This document shows, one piece after another, positions 26,366 to 34,249 of a stretch of DNA of 60,605 nucleotides. The position numbers and the translations under genes are program-made. The notes under the pieces were generated by a model, which saw nothing but the letters and a program-made list of their open reading frames with translations, did not search any database and was not told the DNA's origin. The first letter of the stretch is position 1. Each line of letters starts with the position of its first letter. Source of the stretch: Streptomyces sp. Isolate_45 (GTDB lineage: Bacteria; Actinomycetota; Actinomycetes; Streptomycetales; Streptomycetaceae); NCBI RefSeq assembly GCF_024721315.2, contig NZ_JANFAK020000040.1, positions 1 to 60,605 on the forward strand. The letters are read 5' to 3'.

Positions 26366-28180
26366 ATGACCCACGAGTTGACGGCCTCCGGGCTTGCAAG
26401 CGCTTCCAGCAACACGTCCACGAGCGGCGTCTGGTGGCGCGATGCCGTCATCTACCAGGTCTACGTGCGCTCCTTCGCGGACGGCGACGGCGACGGGGTC
26501 GGCGACCTGCGCGGGGTCCGCGAGCGGCTCCCGCACCTGGCCCGACTCGGCGTCGACGCGGTGTGGCTGACCCCCTTCTACGTCTCCCCCCAGGCCGACG
26601 GCGGATACGACGTCGCCGACTACCGCGCCGTCGACCCCCTCTTCGGGGACCTCTCCGACGCCGACGACCTGGTCCGCGCCGCGCACGCGCTCGGCCTGCG
26701 GGTCATCGTCGACGTGGTGCCGAACCACACCTCGGAGCAGCACCCCTGGTTCCGGGAGGCCCTCTCCGCCGGGCCCGGGAGCCCGGCCCGGGAGCGGTAC
26801 CTCTTCCGCCCGGGGCGCGGGGCGGACGGGGCGCAGCCGCCGAACGACTGGGAGTCCGTCTTCGGCGGTCCCGCCTGGACCCGGGTGCCGGACGGGGACT
26901 GGTACCTGCACCTGTTCGCCCCCGAGCAGCCCGACCTGAACTGGGAGCACCCGGAGGTGGCCGCCGAGTTCGCCTCGGTCCTGCGGTTCTGGCTGGACCT
27001 CGGGGTGGACGGCTTCCGGATCGACGTGGCCCACGGCATGGTCAAGGCGCCCGGGCTGCCCGACATCGGCCGCGGCGCCCAGGCCACGCTGATCGGCACC
27101 GAGCCGCTCCCCTTCTTCGACCAGGACGGGGTCCACGAGATCCACCGCTCCTGGCGGCGGCTCCTGGACTCCTACGGGGGCGAGCGGATCGGCGTCGCCG
27201 AGGCGTGGGCGCCGACCTCGGAGCGGCTCGCGCTGTACGTACGGCCCGACGAGCTGCACCAGGCCTTCAATTTCCGTTTCCTGACCTGTCCGTGGGACCC
27301 GGCCGCGATGCGGACCGTGATCGACGAGTCCCTGGCCGCGACCGCCTCGGTGGGGGCGCCGACCACGTGGGTGCTGTCCAACCACGACGTCGTCCGGCAC
27401 GTGACCCGGTACGGGGGCGGGGCGCGGGGGCTGGCCCGGGCGCGGGCGGCGGCGCTGCTGATGTTGGCCCTGCCAGGCTCGGCGTACGTGTACCAGGGGG
27501 AGGAGCTGGGGCTGCCGGAGGTCACCGACCTGCCCGACGGGGCGCGACGTGACCCGGCGTTCCGCCGCGGCCGGATCCCGCGACAGGCGGGCCCCGCCGT
27601 CGAGGCCGGGGGCGGCGCGGGGGCCGGTGCCGTCGGGGAGGTCGGGGCCGAGGCCGCCGGGCAGGACGGGCTGCGCGACGGGTGCCGGATCCCGCTGCCG
27701 TGGTCGGGCGAGGAGCCCCCGTACGGTTTCGGCGGCGGTGGCAGTTGGCTCCCGCAGCCCGCCGACTGGGCCGGCCTGAGCGTGGCCGCCCAGACCGGGG
27801 ACCCGCACTCCACCCTGGAGCTGTACCGGGCCGCCCTGGAACTGCGCCGGGCGATGCCGGGCCTGGGTGCCCCGGAAGCGGGCCACCCGGCCGCGGACGC
27901 CGGGGCCACGGACGCCGGGCTTTCCGGCGCCGCCCCCGGGGCTCGCGAACCCGGCGCTCCCGGACCCGGCGCCGCCCTTCTCCCCGGCATGGAGTGGCTG
28001 CCGGCGCCCGAGGGCGTGCTCCTCTTCACCCGGCCCGGCTTCGCCTGCACCCTCAACACCCGGGCGGAACCGGTGGAGCTGCCGTCCCCGGGTCGTCCCG
28101 TCCTGTCGAGCGCGCCGGTGCGGACGGACGGGCGCACGGTCCTGCTCCCGGCGGATTCCTGCACGTGGTGGGCAATCTGA
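26366..28180 (+). CDS. Second cytoplasmic alpha-glucosidase (aglA paralogue) with low-complexity insertions
   Basis: 604 residues from ATG 26366 (MTHELTASGLASAS). GH13 motifs match the first alpha-glucosidase: WWRDAVIYQVYVRSFADGD, DVVPNHTSEQH, DGFRIDVAHG (Asp near 218), GVAEAW (Glu near 277) and LSNHDVVRH (Asp near 339). Two Ala/Gly/Pro-rich insertions lengthen it relative to that paralogue: about residues 400-431 (27565-27658) and about 500-541 (27865-27988). Both fall after the catalytic core, so activity is probably kept. No signal peptide. It is divergent from malE, and a palindrome lies inside its first codons. It is followed 26 nt later by a LacI gene. Confidence 0.9.
   Translation: MTHELTASGLASASSNTSTSGVWWRDAVIYQVYVRSFADGDGDGVGDLRGVRERLPHLARLGVDAVWLTPFYVSPQADGGYDVADYRAVDPLFGDLSDADDLVRAAHALGLRVIVDVVPNHTSEQHPWFREALSAGPGSPARERYLFRPGRGADGAQPPNDWESVFGGPAWTRVPDGDWYLHLFAPEQPDLNWEHPEVAAEFASVLRFWLDLGVDGFRIDVAHGMVKAPGLPDIGRGAQATLIGTEPLPFFDQDGVHEIHRSWRRLLDSYGGERIGVAEAWAPTSERLALYVRPDELHQAFNFRFLTCPWDPAAMRTVIDESLAATASVGAPTTWVLSNHDVVRHVTRYGGGARGLARARAAALLMLALPGSAYVYQGEELGLPEVTDLPDGARRDPAFRRGRIPRQAGPAVEAGGGAGAGAVGEVGAEAAGQDGLRDGCRIPLPWSGEEPPYGFGGGGSWLPQPADWAGLSVAAQTGDPHSTLELYRAALELRRAMPGLGAPEAGHPAADAGATDAGLSGAAPGAREPGAPGPGAALLPGMEWLPAPEGVLLFTRPGFACTLNTRAEPVELPSPGRPVLSSAPVRTDGRTVLLPADSCTWWAI
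26392..26401 (+). promoter_or_regulatory. GCTTGCAAGC palindrome inside the 5' end of aglA2
   Basis: A perfect 10-bp palindrome begins 26 bp into the coding sequence. It is the same TTGCAA core seen at the other starch/maltose promoters. A LacI-type protein bound here would block early elongation. Confidence 0.5.
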
Positions 28181-28192
28181 ACGCGCGCCCGG

Positions 28193-28198
28193 TACAGT
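28193..28198 (+). promoter_or_regulatory. Candidate -10 of a separate leaderless promoter for the second LacI gene
   Basis: TACAGT (28193-28198) fits TANNNT, and GTG 28207 follows 8 nt later with no ribosome-binding site. It would give the regulator its own promoter independent of aglA2. Confidence 0.35.
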
Positions 28199-28206
28199 CC
28201 AATCCC

Positions 28207-29253
28207 GTGACCGCACGGCTAGCCGACATCGCAGCCCAGGCGGGGGTCAGCGAAGCCACAGTCAGCCGCGTGCTCAACGGCAAGCCCGGTGTGGCCGCAG
28301 GCACCCGTGAGTCCGTGCTGGCCGCCCTCGACGTCCTCGGCTACGAGCGTCCCGTAAGGCTCCGGCAGCGCAGTGCGGGGCTCGTCGGGTTGATAACGCC
28401 CGAGCTGGACAACCCGATCTTCCCGGCGCTCGCGCAGGTCATCGGGCAGGCGCTGACCCGGCAGGGGTACACCCCGGTACTGGCCACGCAGACGCCCGGC
28501 GGGTCCACCGAGGACGAGCTGACCGAGATGCTGGTCGACCGCGGCGTCTCCGGGATCATCTTCGTCTCGGGGCTGCACGCCGACACCACCGCCGACATGG
28601 GCCGGTACGACCAACTCCGCGGCCAGGGCGTCCCGTACGTCCTGATCAACGGGTTCTCCGACAAGGTGCGGGCCCCCTTCGTCTCCCCCGACGACCGGGC
28701 CGCCATGCAGCTCGCCGTGACCCACCTCACCGCGCTCGGGCACACCCGGATCGGGTTGGCCGTCGGGCCGAAGCGGTTCGTACCGGTGCTCCGCAAGATC
28801 GAGGGCTTCCGGCTGGGGATGAGGGAACGGCTCGGGCTCGACGAGGCCGAGGCGGAGGAGCTGATCCAGCACTCCCTCTACACCCTGGAGGGCGGTCAGG
28901 CAGCCGCGGCCGCGCTGATCTCCCGGGGCTGCACCGCCGTGGTGTGCGCGAGCGACATGATGGCGCTGGGCGCGATCCGTGCCGCCCGGCAGCAGGGCCT
29001 GCGCGTGCCGCAGGACGTGTCGGTCGTGGGCTTCGACGACTCCCCTCTCATAGCGTTCACCGATCCGCCGCTGACCACGATCCGGCAGCCGGTCCAGGCG
29101 ATGGGGCAGGCCGCGGTGCGGACCCTGTTGGAGGAGATCGGCGGGACGCCGGCCCCGCACAGCGAGTTCGTCTTCCTTCCGGAGCTGGTGGTCCGCGGAT
29201 CGACCGCTTCGGGTCCGGGACAGCGACGGGTTCGGGAAGCCCCCGCCCCGTAG
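28207..29253 (+). CDS. malR: LacI-family maltose regulator MalR
   Basis: 348 residues from GTG 28207. LacI HTH at residues 4-23 (LADIAAQAGVSEATVSRVLN), YERPVRLRQRSAGLVGLI, then the effector-binding domain (ELDNPIFPALAQVIGQAL, GVSGIIFVSGLHADTT, SVVGFDDSPLIAFTDPPLT). In Streptomyces, MalR represses malEFG-aglA and amylase genes and is released by maltodextrins. Position next to, and divergent from, malE (with aglA2 in between) makes this the better candidate for the orthologue than the paralogue at 20255-21262. Confidence 0.9.
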   Translation: MTARLADIAAQAGVSEATVSRVLNGKPGVAAGTRESVLAALDVLGYERPVRLRQRSAGLVGLITPELDNPIFPALAQVIGQALTRQGYTPVLATQTPGGSTEDELTEMLVDRGVSGIIFVSGLHADTTADMGRYDQLRGQGVPYVLINGFSDKVRAPFVSPDDRAAMQLAVTHLTALGHTRIGLAVGPKRFVPVLRKIEGFRLGMRERLGLDEAEAEELIQHSLYTLEGGQAAAAALISRGCTAVVCASDMMALGAIRAARQQGLRVPQDVSVVGFDDSPLIAFTDPPLTTIRQPVQAMGQAAVRTLLEEIGGTPAPHSEFVFLPELVVRGSTASGPGQRRVREAPAP

Positions 29254-29337
29254 TAGTCCGCAGGGCGGACCCCGGGTCCACAAGACCGTCCCGAGGGATG
29301 ATCGGTGGGGAGATCTCATCTGGCAGACTCTCTCCCC

Positions 29338-30222
29338 ATGGGTGAAGCGAGCGTGAAGACACTGGAAACCCGGACGGACGTCTCGTCACCCCCCGTGGTC
29401 GAGTACGAGGCCCCTCCGACATCGGAGCGCCCCCTCCTCACACGGCTGCGGGCACCGCGGCGGCCCCGCATCTGGTTCGAGATCCTGCTGATCGCGGTCA
29501 GCTACTGGACGTACTCGCTGATCCGCAACGCCGTGCCCGAGCAGAAGGCCGCCGCGCTGGCGAACGCCGACTGGATCTGGGAAGTGGAGCGGAGCCTCGG
29601 CATCGCCGTGGAGCAGAGCGTCAACCACGGCATCAACTCGGTGACGTGGTTGATCGTCGGCATGAACTACTACTACGCCACCCTCCACTTCGTGGTGACG
29701 ATCGGCGTGCTCGTCTGGATCTACCGCTTTCATCCGGGGCGTTACGCCGCCACCCGCCTGATCCTCTTCGCCACCACGGGCGTCGCCCTGGTCGGCTATT
29801 ACCTGTACCCGCTCGCGCCGCCCCGGCTGATGAACGGGCAGGACTTCATCGACACGGTGCTCGTGCACCACACCTGGGGTTCCATGGCCTCCGGGAACCT
29901 GAAGAACATGTCGAACCAGTACGCGGCGATGCCGTCCATGCACATAGGGTGGTCGCTCTGGTGCGGGCTGACGATCTTCGCGGTCGCCTCTGCCCCCTGG
30001 GCCCGGATCCTGGGCCTGCTCTACCCGACGGCGACCCTCGTCGTCATCGTGGCCACCGCGAACCACTTCTGGCTCGACGCGGTCGGCGGGATGATCTGCC
30101 TGGCCTTCGGCTACTCCGTCTCGCGGGCCTGGTACGGCGCACTGCCGCACCGGCTGCCGCGCCACCCCGAGCACACCGGACCGCATCCCGCGGCCGCGCT
30201 GCTGAACCGCTTCCGCCGGTAG
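29338..30222 (+). CDS. PAP2-superfamily membrane phosphatase (inositol-phosphoryl-transferase-like)
   Basis: 294 residues from ATG 29338. Five to six membrane helices; the PAP2 active site is split over GYYLYPLAPPRLM (motif 1 region), MPSMHIGWSLW (motif 2, His near 204) and ATANHFWLDAVGG (motif 3, His and Asp near 242-246). The family removes phosphate from lipid phosphates or transfers phosphoryl-inositol groups at the outer face of the membrane. Substrate unknown. It stands alone, convergent with the amidohydrolase. Confidence 0.9.
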   Translation: MGEASVKTLETRTDVSSPPVVEYEAPPTSERPLLTRLRAPRRPRIWFEILLIAVSYWTYSLIRNAVPEQKAAALANADWIWEVERSLGIAVEQSVNHGINSVTWLIVGMNYYYATLHFVVTIGVLVWIYRFHPGRYAATRLILFATTGVALVGYYLYPLAPPRLMNGQDFIDTVLVHHTWGSMASGNLKNMSNQYAAMPSMHIGWSLWCGLTIFAVASAPWARILGLLYPTATLVVIVATANHFWLDAVGGMICLAFGYSVSRAWYGALPHRLPRHPEHTGPHPAAALLNRFRR

Positions 30223-30286
30223 TACCGCAGGTATCCCCGCGGTCCCGTAGTCCCGTAGCCCCGTAAGCCCCCCCGGGCGCCCTGTT

Positions 30287-31888
30287 CTAGGCGCCGTCCG
30301 CGCGGTGGGTGACTCGCCCTCCGGACATCGTGAGCCGGACCGGGGACTGGGCCAACTCGTCGGGAGCCGCCGTCACCGGGTCGAGGCCGAGGGCCGTCAG
30401 GTCCGCGCGCAGGCCCACCGCGATCCGGCCGGCCACCCGCTGCTCCCCCGCCGCGAGCGCGGCGTGCGAGGTCATCCCCTCCAGTGCCATCAGCCCCGTC
30501 AGGTAGCGGCCGGCGGCTGCCGCGCCGCGCGGGCGCAGCGCCGTCGAGAGGACCTGGCGGGCGTCGTGGTGGGCGATGGGCCAGTCGGAGCCGAGGGCCA
30601 GGACCGCGCCCGCGTCCCGCAGGTCCCGGCAGCGCCAGGCCCGGGCCGCCCGCTCGTCGCCGAGCCGCCTGGACCATTCGTCGGTGTGGTCGGCGCGGGT
30701 GTACGCGGTGTGCGGGGGCTGCATGGAGGCGATCACGCCGAGTTCGGCGAACCGCTTCAGCTGGTCGTCGGGGACGGTCTCGATGTGTTCGACGCGGTGT
30801 CGCATGGCGCCGTGCGCGCCGAGGGAGGCGACCGTGTCCAGGACGTGTCGGACGGCCGCGTCGCCGATGGCGTGGGTGGCGGTGCGGACGCCGGCGGTGT
30901 CGAGGATGCGCACGGCGCGGGCGTAGGCGGGGAGGTCGGGCCAGAAGGCGTCGGTGCCCTGGCCGTGGCAGTCGGCGTGCTCCAGCCAGGCGGTGCCGCC
31001 CTCGACGGTGCCGTCCATGAAGAACTTGACGCCGCCGACCTGCCAGTGGCGGCCGCCGGTGAGTTGCAGTTCGATCAGTTCGGCCAGCTCCTCGTCGCTC
31101 GCGCCCGGCATGCACCAGGGGGCGAGGCGCAGGCGGAGCGGCAGGTCGCCCTCGTACTCGACGGTGGCGAGGAGGGCGGGTACGTCCCCGTCCCCGAGGT
31201 CCATGACGTGGGCGCCGGTGAGGCCGGTGGCGGCCATCTCGTCGAGCAGGGTGAGGAGGCGGGCCCGGCGGGCGGCGGCGGTGGGTTTGGGGGCGACGGC
31301 GCCGACAAGGGCCATCGCGGCGTGCTCGATGAGGTGTCCGGTGGGGCGTACGGCGCCCGTGGCGTCTGTGGCGCAGACGATCTCGGAGCGCTGGGCGAAC
31401 GCGCGGGGTCCGGTGATGCCGGCGGCGGCGAGGGCCGGGCCGGTGGCGAGGGCGGAGTGGCCGTCGTAGAGGCGCAGGAAGGCAGGGGCGCCGGCGAGGG
31501 CCTCCTCGACGAGGGCGCGGTCGACGGGGCGGCCGCCGAAGGCGTTGTGGTCGAGGCCGTGTCCGAGGACCCAGCCGCCGGGGCCGCGCTCCGCCGTGCG
31601 CAGGACGGCGCGCAGTTGGTCGAGGTCGCGGACGGCGGAGAGGTCGGTTCCGGTGGCCATCTCGACGCCCCAGACGGGGTGGCTGTGGGCGTCGGTCAGG
31701 CCGGGGGTGAGGGTCGCTCCGGCCAGGTCGATGACCTCGGTGCCGGGTCCGCGCCAGTCCCGTACGTCGCTCTCGTGACCGACGGCGACGATCTGCCCGT
31801 CGCGGACGGCTACCGCGCCGGCTTCGGGGCGGGCGGGGTCGAGCGTGCGGACTCGGGCTCCGGTGAGGACGGTGTCGGCAGCGGGCAC
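30287..31888 (-). CDS. Amidohydrolase family protein (YtcJ/Amidohydro_3 type)
   Basis: 533 residues from GTG 31888, with AAGGAG 6 nt upstream. Metal-site motifs of the amidohydrolase superfamily: DAHSHP near residue 65, the metal-bridging Lys/Phe strand GGVKFFMDGT, THAIGD, RHRVEHIE and the last-strand Asp GSDWPI. The protein is cytoplasmic and would hydrolyse an amide or related bond of a small molecule not identified here. Its start lies 79 nt inside the 3' end of the permease gene upstream, an unusually long overlap that ties the pair together and suggests the permease imports its substrate. Confidence 0.9.
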   Translation of the reverse strand: MPAADTVLTGARVRTLDPARPEAGAVAVRDGQIVAVGHESDVRDWRGPGTEVIDLAGATLTPGLTDAHSHPVWGVEMATGTDLSAVRDLDQLRAVLRTAERGPGGWVLGHGLDHNAFGGRPVDRALVEEALAGAPAFLRLYDGHSALATGPALAAAGITGPRAFAQRSEIVCATDATGAVRPTGHLIEHAAMALVGAVAPKPTAAARRARLLTLLDEMAATGLTGAHVMDLGDGDVPALLATVEYEGDLPLRLRLAPWCMPGASDEELAELIELQLTGGRHWQVGGVKFFMDGTVEGGTAWLEHADCHGQGTDAFWPDLPAYARAVRILDTAGVRTATHAIGDAAVRHVLDTVASLGAHGAMRHRVEHIETVPDDQLKRFAELGVIASMQPPHTAYTRADHTDEWSRRLGDERAARAWRCRDLRDAGAVLALGSDWPIAHHDARQVLSTALRPRGAAAAGRYLTGLMALEGMTSHAALAAGEQRVAGRIAVGLRADLTALGLDPVTAAPDELAQSPVRLTMSGGRVTHRADGA

Positions 31889-33456
31889 GGCTCTGCTCCT
31901 TCGAGGGGGGTGGTGGGGGCTTCGGGTGCGGCTTCGGGTGCGGCTTCGGTGCCGGGCCCGGTCCCGGTGCCGGCTTCGACCGGGTCCTCGGCGAAGCGGG
32001 CGTAGACCTCGGGCCGGCGGGTCCTGAGCCGGCGTGCGAGGCCGAGGCCGGTCAGGAACACCGCGGGGACGACGGCCACGAGGACGGTGTTGACGGTGGT
32101 GGAGGCCGCGGTGAACAGGCCGACCTTGGAGACGACGAGGAAGATCGCGACGGCCAGCAGGACGGCCGCGGTGACGGGGGCGACCAGGGTGCGCCAGGGC
32201 CCTTCGTCGTGGGCGGTGCGCCGGAAGTAGACCGGTACGGCGATGGCGGCGAGCAGCATCAGGGCCATGAGACCGATCATGCCCGGGGTGTTCACCCAGA
32301 GCAGGAGCTGCTGGTACGGGTCGGCCCCGGCGAGGGCGAAGGCGAGCACGATCACCGCGCCGAGGACGGTCTGGGCGGCGCCGGCGAGGTACGGGGAGCC
32401 GTGGCGGGGATGGACCCGGCCGAGGGCCGCGGGCAGGACTCCCTCCTCGGAGAGGGCGAGGACGTAGCGGTTGATGGCGTTGTGGAAGGCGAGGAGGGAG
32501 GCGATGACGCTGGTCACGATGAAGACGTGCATGAGGTCCGCCGCCCAGGGGCCGACGTAGGTGGTGATGGCGGCGAAGAACAGGCCGCCCGGATCCTCGG
32601 CGGCGGCGGTGATCACCTCCTCGGCGCCGAAGGCCTGGATGACGGTCCAGACGATGAAGGCGTAGAAGAGGCCGAGGAAGGCGACGGCGATGTAGGTGGC
32701 GCGCGGGATGGTCCGGTCGGGGTCGCGGGCCTCGCGGCGGTAGATGACGGTCGACTCGAAGCCGGTGAAGGCGGCGAACGCGAAGGCCAGGACGGCGGCG
32801 GTGCCGGGGACGAGGACCGCGCCGGGGGCGAAGGAGGCGGCGGACAGGCCGTGGGCGCCGCCTTCGGCCAGGACGCCGACGGCGAGGAGGACGAGTATCC
32901 CGGTCTCGGCGACGAGCAGGACGCCGAGGAGCTTCGCGCCGAAGTCGATCGAACGGAAGCCGCCGTACCAGATGAGCAGGAGGCCGGCGAGGGAGACCGG
33001 TAGCCAGGGGACGTCGATGCCCGCGAGGGCGTGGCCGGTGTCGGCGGTGGTGGTGCCGAGCAGGCCGTAGACGCCGATCTCCATGCCGTTGTAGCCGACG
33101 AGGGCGAGCAGGGCGGCGCCGATGCCGACGCGCTTGCCGAGGCCGCGCGCGATGTAGGCGTAGAAGGCGCCGCCGCTCCTGACGTGGCGGCTCATGGCGG
33201 TGAACCCGACGGCGAAGACGGTGAGGGTGAGGCCGGCGAGGAGGTACCCGGCGGGGGCGCCGATGCCGCCGAGGAGGATCGCGACGGGCGCGACGCCGGC
33301 CATGACGGTGAGGGGGGCCGCGGCGGAGACGACGAAGAAGGAGATGTCGGCGGTGCCGAGGGCGCCGCGGCGCAGGGCGGATCCGGCTGCGGTGGGGGGC
33401 GGGCCCGGGGCGGGCGTGGGGGTGGTTCTCGGCGCGGGGTCCGGCGTTTCGGGCAT
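31810..33456 (-). CDS. APC-superfamily amino-acid/polyamine permease
   Basis: 548 residues from ATG 33456, with AAGGGTG upstream. About twelve to thirteen membrane helices, beginning DISFFVVSAAAPLTVMAGV and including AFAAFTGFESTVIYRREA, the consensus helix-6/loop of amino-acid permeases (GFES...EA.DP.RTIPRA), and FHNAINRYVLALSEEGVLP. A 30-residue Pro-rich N-terminus and a charged, Pro/Glu-rich C-terminus are cytoplasmic. The C-terminal coding region contains the start of the amidohydrolase gene. Confidence 0.9.
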   Translation of the reverse strand: MPETPDPAPRTTPTPAPGPPPTAAGSALRRGALGTADISFFVVSAAAPLTVMAGVAPVAILLGGIGAPAGYLLAGLTLTVFAVGFTAMSRHVRSGGAFYAYIARGLGKRVGIGAALLALVGYNGMEIGVYGLLGTTTADTGHALAGIDVPWLPVSLAGLLLIWYGGFRSIDFGAKLLGVLLVAETGILVLLAVGVLAEGGAHGLSAASFAPGAVLVPGTAAVLAFAFAAFTGFESTVIYRREARDPDRTIPRATYIAVAFLGLFYAFIVWTVIQAFGAEEVITAAAEDPGGLFFAAITTYVGPWAADLMHVFIVTSVIASLLAFHNAINRYVLALSEEGVLPAALGRVHPRHGSPYLAGAAQTVLGAVIVLAFALAGADPYQQLLLWVNTPGMIGLMALMLLAAIAVPVYFRRTAHDEGPWRTLVAPVTAAVLLAVAIFLVVSKVGLFTAASTTVNTVLVAVVPAVFLTGLGLARRLRTRRPEVYARFAEDPVEAGTGTGPGTEAAPEAAPEAPTTPLEGAEPCPLPTPSSPEPESARSTPPAPKPAR

Positions 33457-33494
33457 GCGGGGGCACCCTTCTGCGAACGGCAGGCGGCGGAAAT

Positions 33495-33516
33495 CCGAAA
33501 ACCTAAAGGCTTTCGG
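33495..33516. promoter_or_regulatory. Palindromic operator between the permease and TetR genes
   Basis: CCGAAAACC-TAAA-GGCTTTCGG is a 22-bp palindrome with one mismatch per 9-bp arm. Its A/T-rich centre lies in the short divergent intergenic region, a typical TetR-family operator layout that could repress both directions. Confidence 0.7.
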
Positions 33517-33577
33517 TTTGCGGCAATGTAGCCTCCGGTTCTGGCGTACGGGAAGACCTCACGGCGGGAGAAGACCG

Positions 33578-34183
33578 ATGGCACGGCCGCGCACCCCCCT
33601 GCTCGACCGGGAGCGGATCGCCACGACCGCCCTGCAACTGGTCGCGGAGCAAGGGGAATTCAGCGTTCCGCAGATCGCCCGGGCGCTCGGGGTGCAGACG
33701 GGCTCGCTGTATCACCACGTGGACGGCCGGGCCGGGGTGGTGGAGCTGATCCGGGAACGGGTGTGCGCCTCGATCGCCGGTTCCGCCCTGAACCTGACCC
33801 CCTGGGACCGGGCGCTGGAGGAATGGGCGCGGTCCTACCGGGCGGCGTTCGCCGCCTACCCGCGGGCCATCCCGCTGCTGATGACCACGCCGGTACGGGC
33901 CCCGGCCGTGCTCGCCCAGTACGAGCGGGCGGTCGCCCTGCTCCTCTCGGCCGGGTTCGGCGAGGAACAGGTGATGCCGCTGCTGACCGGCCTGGAGAAC
34001 CTGGTCCTGGGCTCCGCGCTGGACCTGGCGGCCCCCGAAGCCATGTGGGAACCCTCGACGCAGACCCCGCTACTGGCCCGGGCGCTCGCCGCCGGGGGGC
34101 CGGGGCGGGCCGACGCGGCCTTCGACCTGGGCCTCGAAGCGCTCCTCGCGCACGCCAGGGCCCTGCGGGCGGCGCGGCAGTGA
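33578..34183 (+). CDS. TetR/AcrR family regulator of the permease-amidohydrolase operon
   Basis: 201 residues from ATG 33578, with GGGAG about 8 nt upstream. N-terminal HTH: LDRERIATTALQLVAEQGEF, VPQIARALGVQTGSLYHHVD and GRAGVVELIRERV, then a TetR_C-type helical domain (EEWARSYRAAFAAYPRAIPLL). Divergent from the permease-amidohydrolase operon with a clean palindrome between, so it very probably represses that operon and itself. The effector is likely the transported compound. Confidence 0.92.
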   Translation: MARPRTPLLDRERIATTALQLVAEQGEFSVPQIARALGVQTGSLYHHVDGRAGVVELIRERVCASIAGSALNLTPWDRALEEWARSYRAAFAAYPRAIPLLMTTPVRAPAVLAQYERAVALLLSAGFGEEQVMPLLTGLENLVLGSALDLAAPEAMWEPSTQTPLLARALAAGGPGRADAAFDLGLEALLAHARALRAARQ

Positions 34184-34226
34184 GGGGACGACGGCCGGCG
34201 CCGGGCGTGGGGCGTACCGCGTGCCC

Positions 34227-34249
34227 GAGCCGGGCGGTCCCCCCGGCTC
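34227..34249 (-). terminator. Hairpin at the glnE stop codon
   Basis: GAGCCGGG (34227-34234) pairs with CCCGGCTC (34242-34249) around a 7-nt loop. It overlaps the glnE stop codon and sits between the convergent glnE and TetR genes. Confidence 0.45.
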
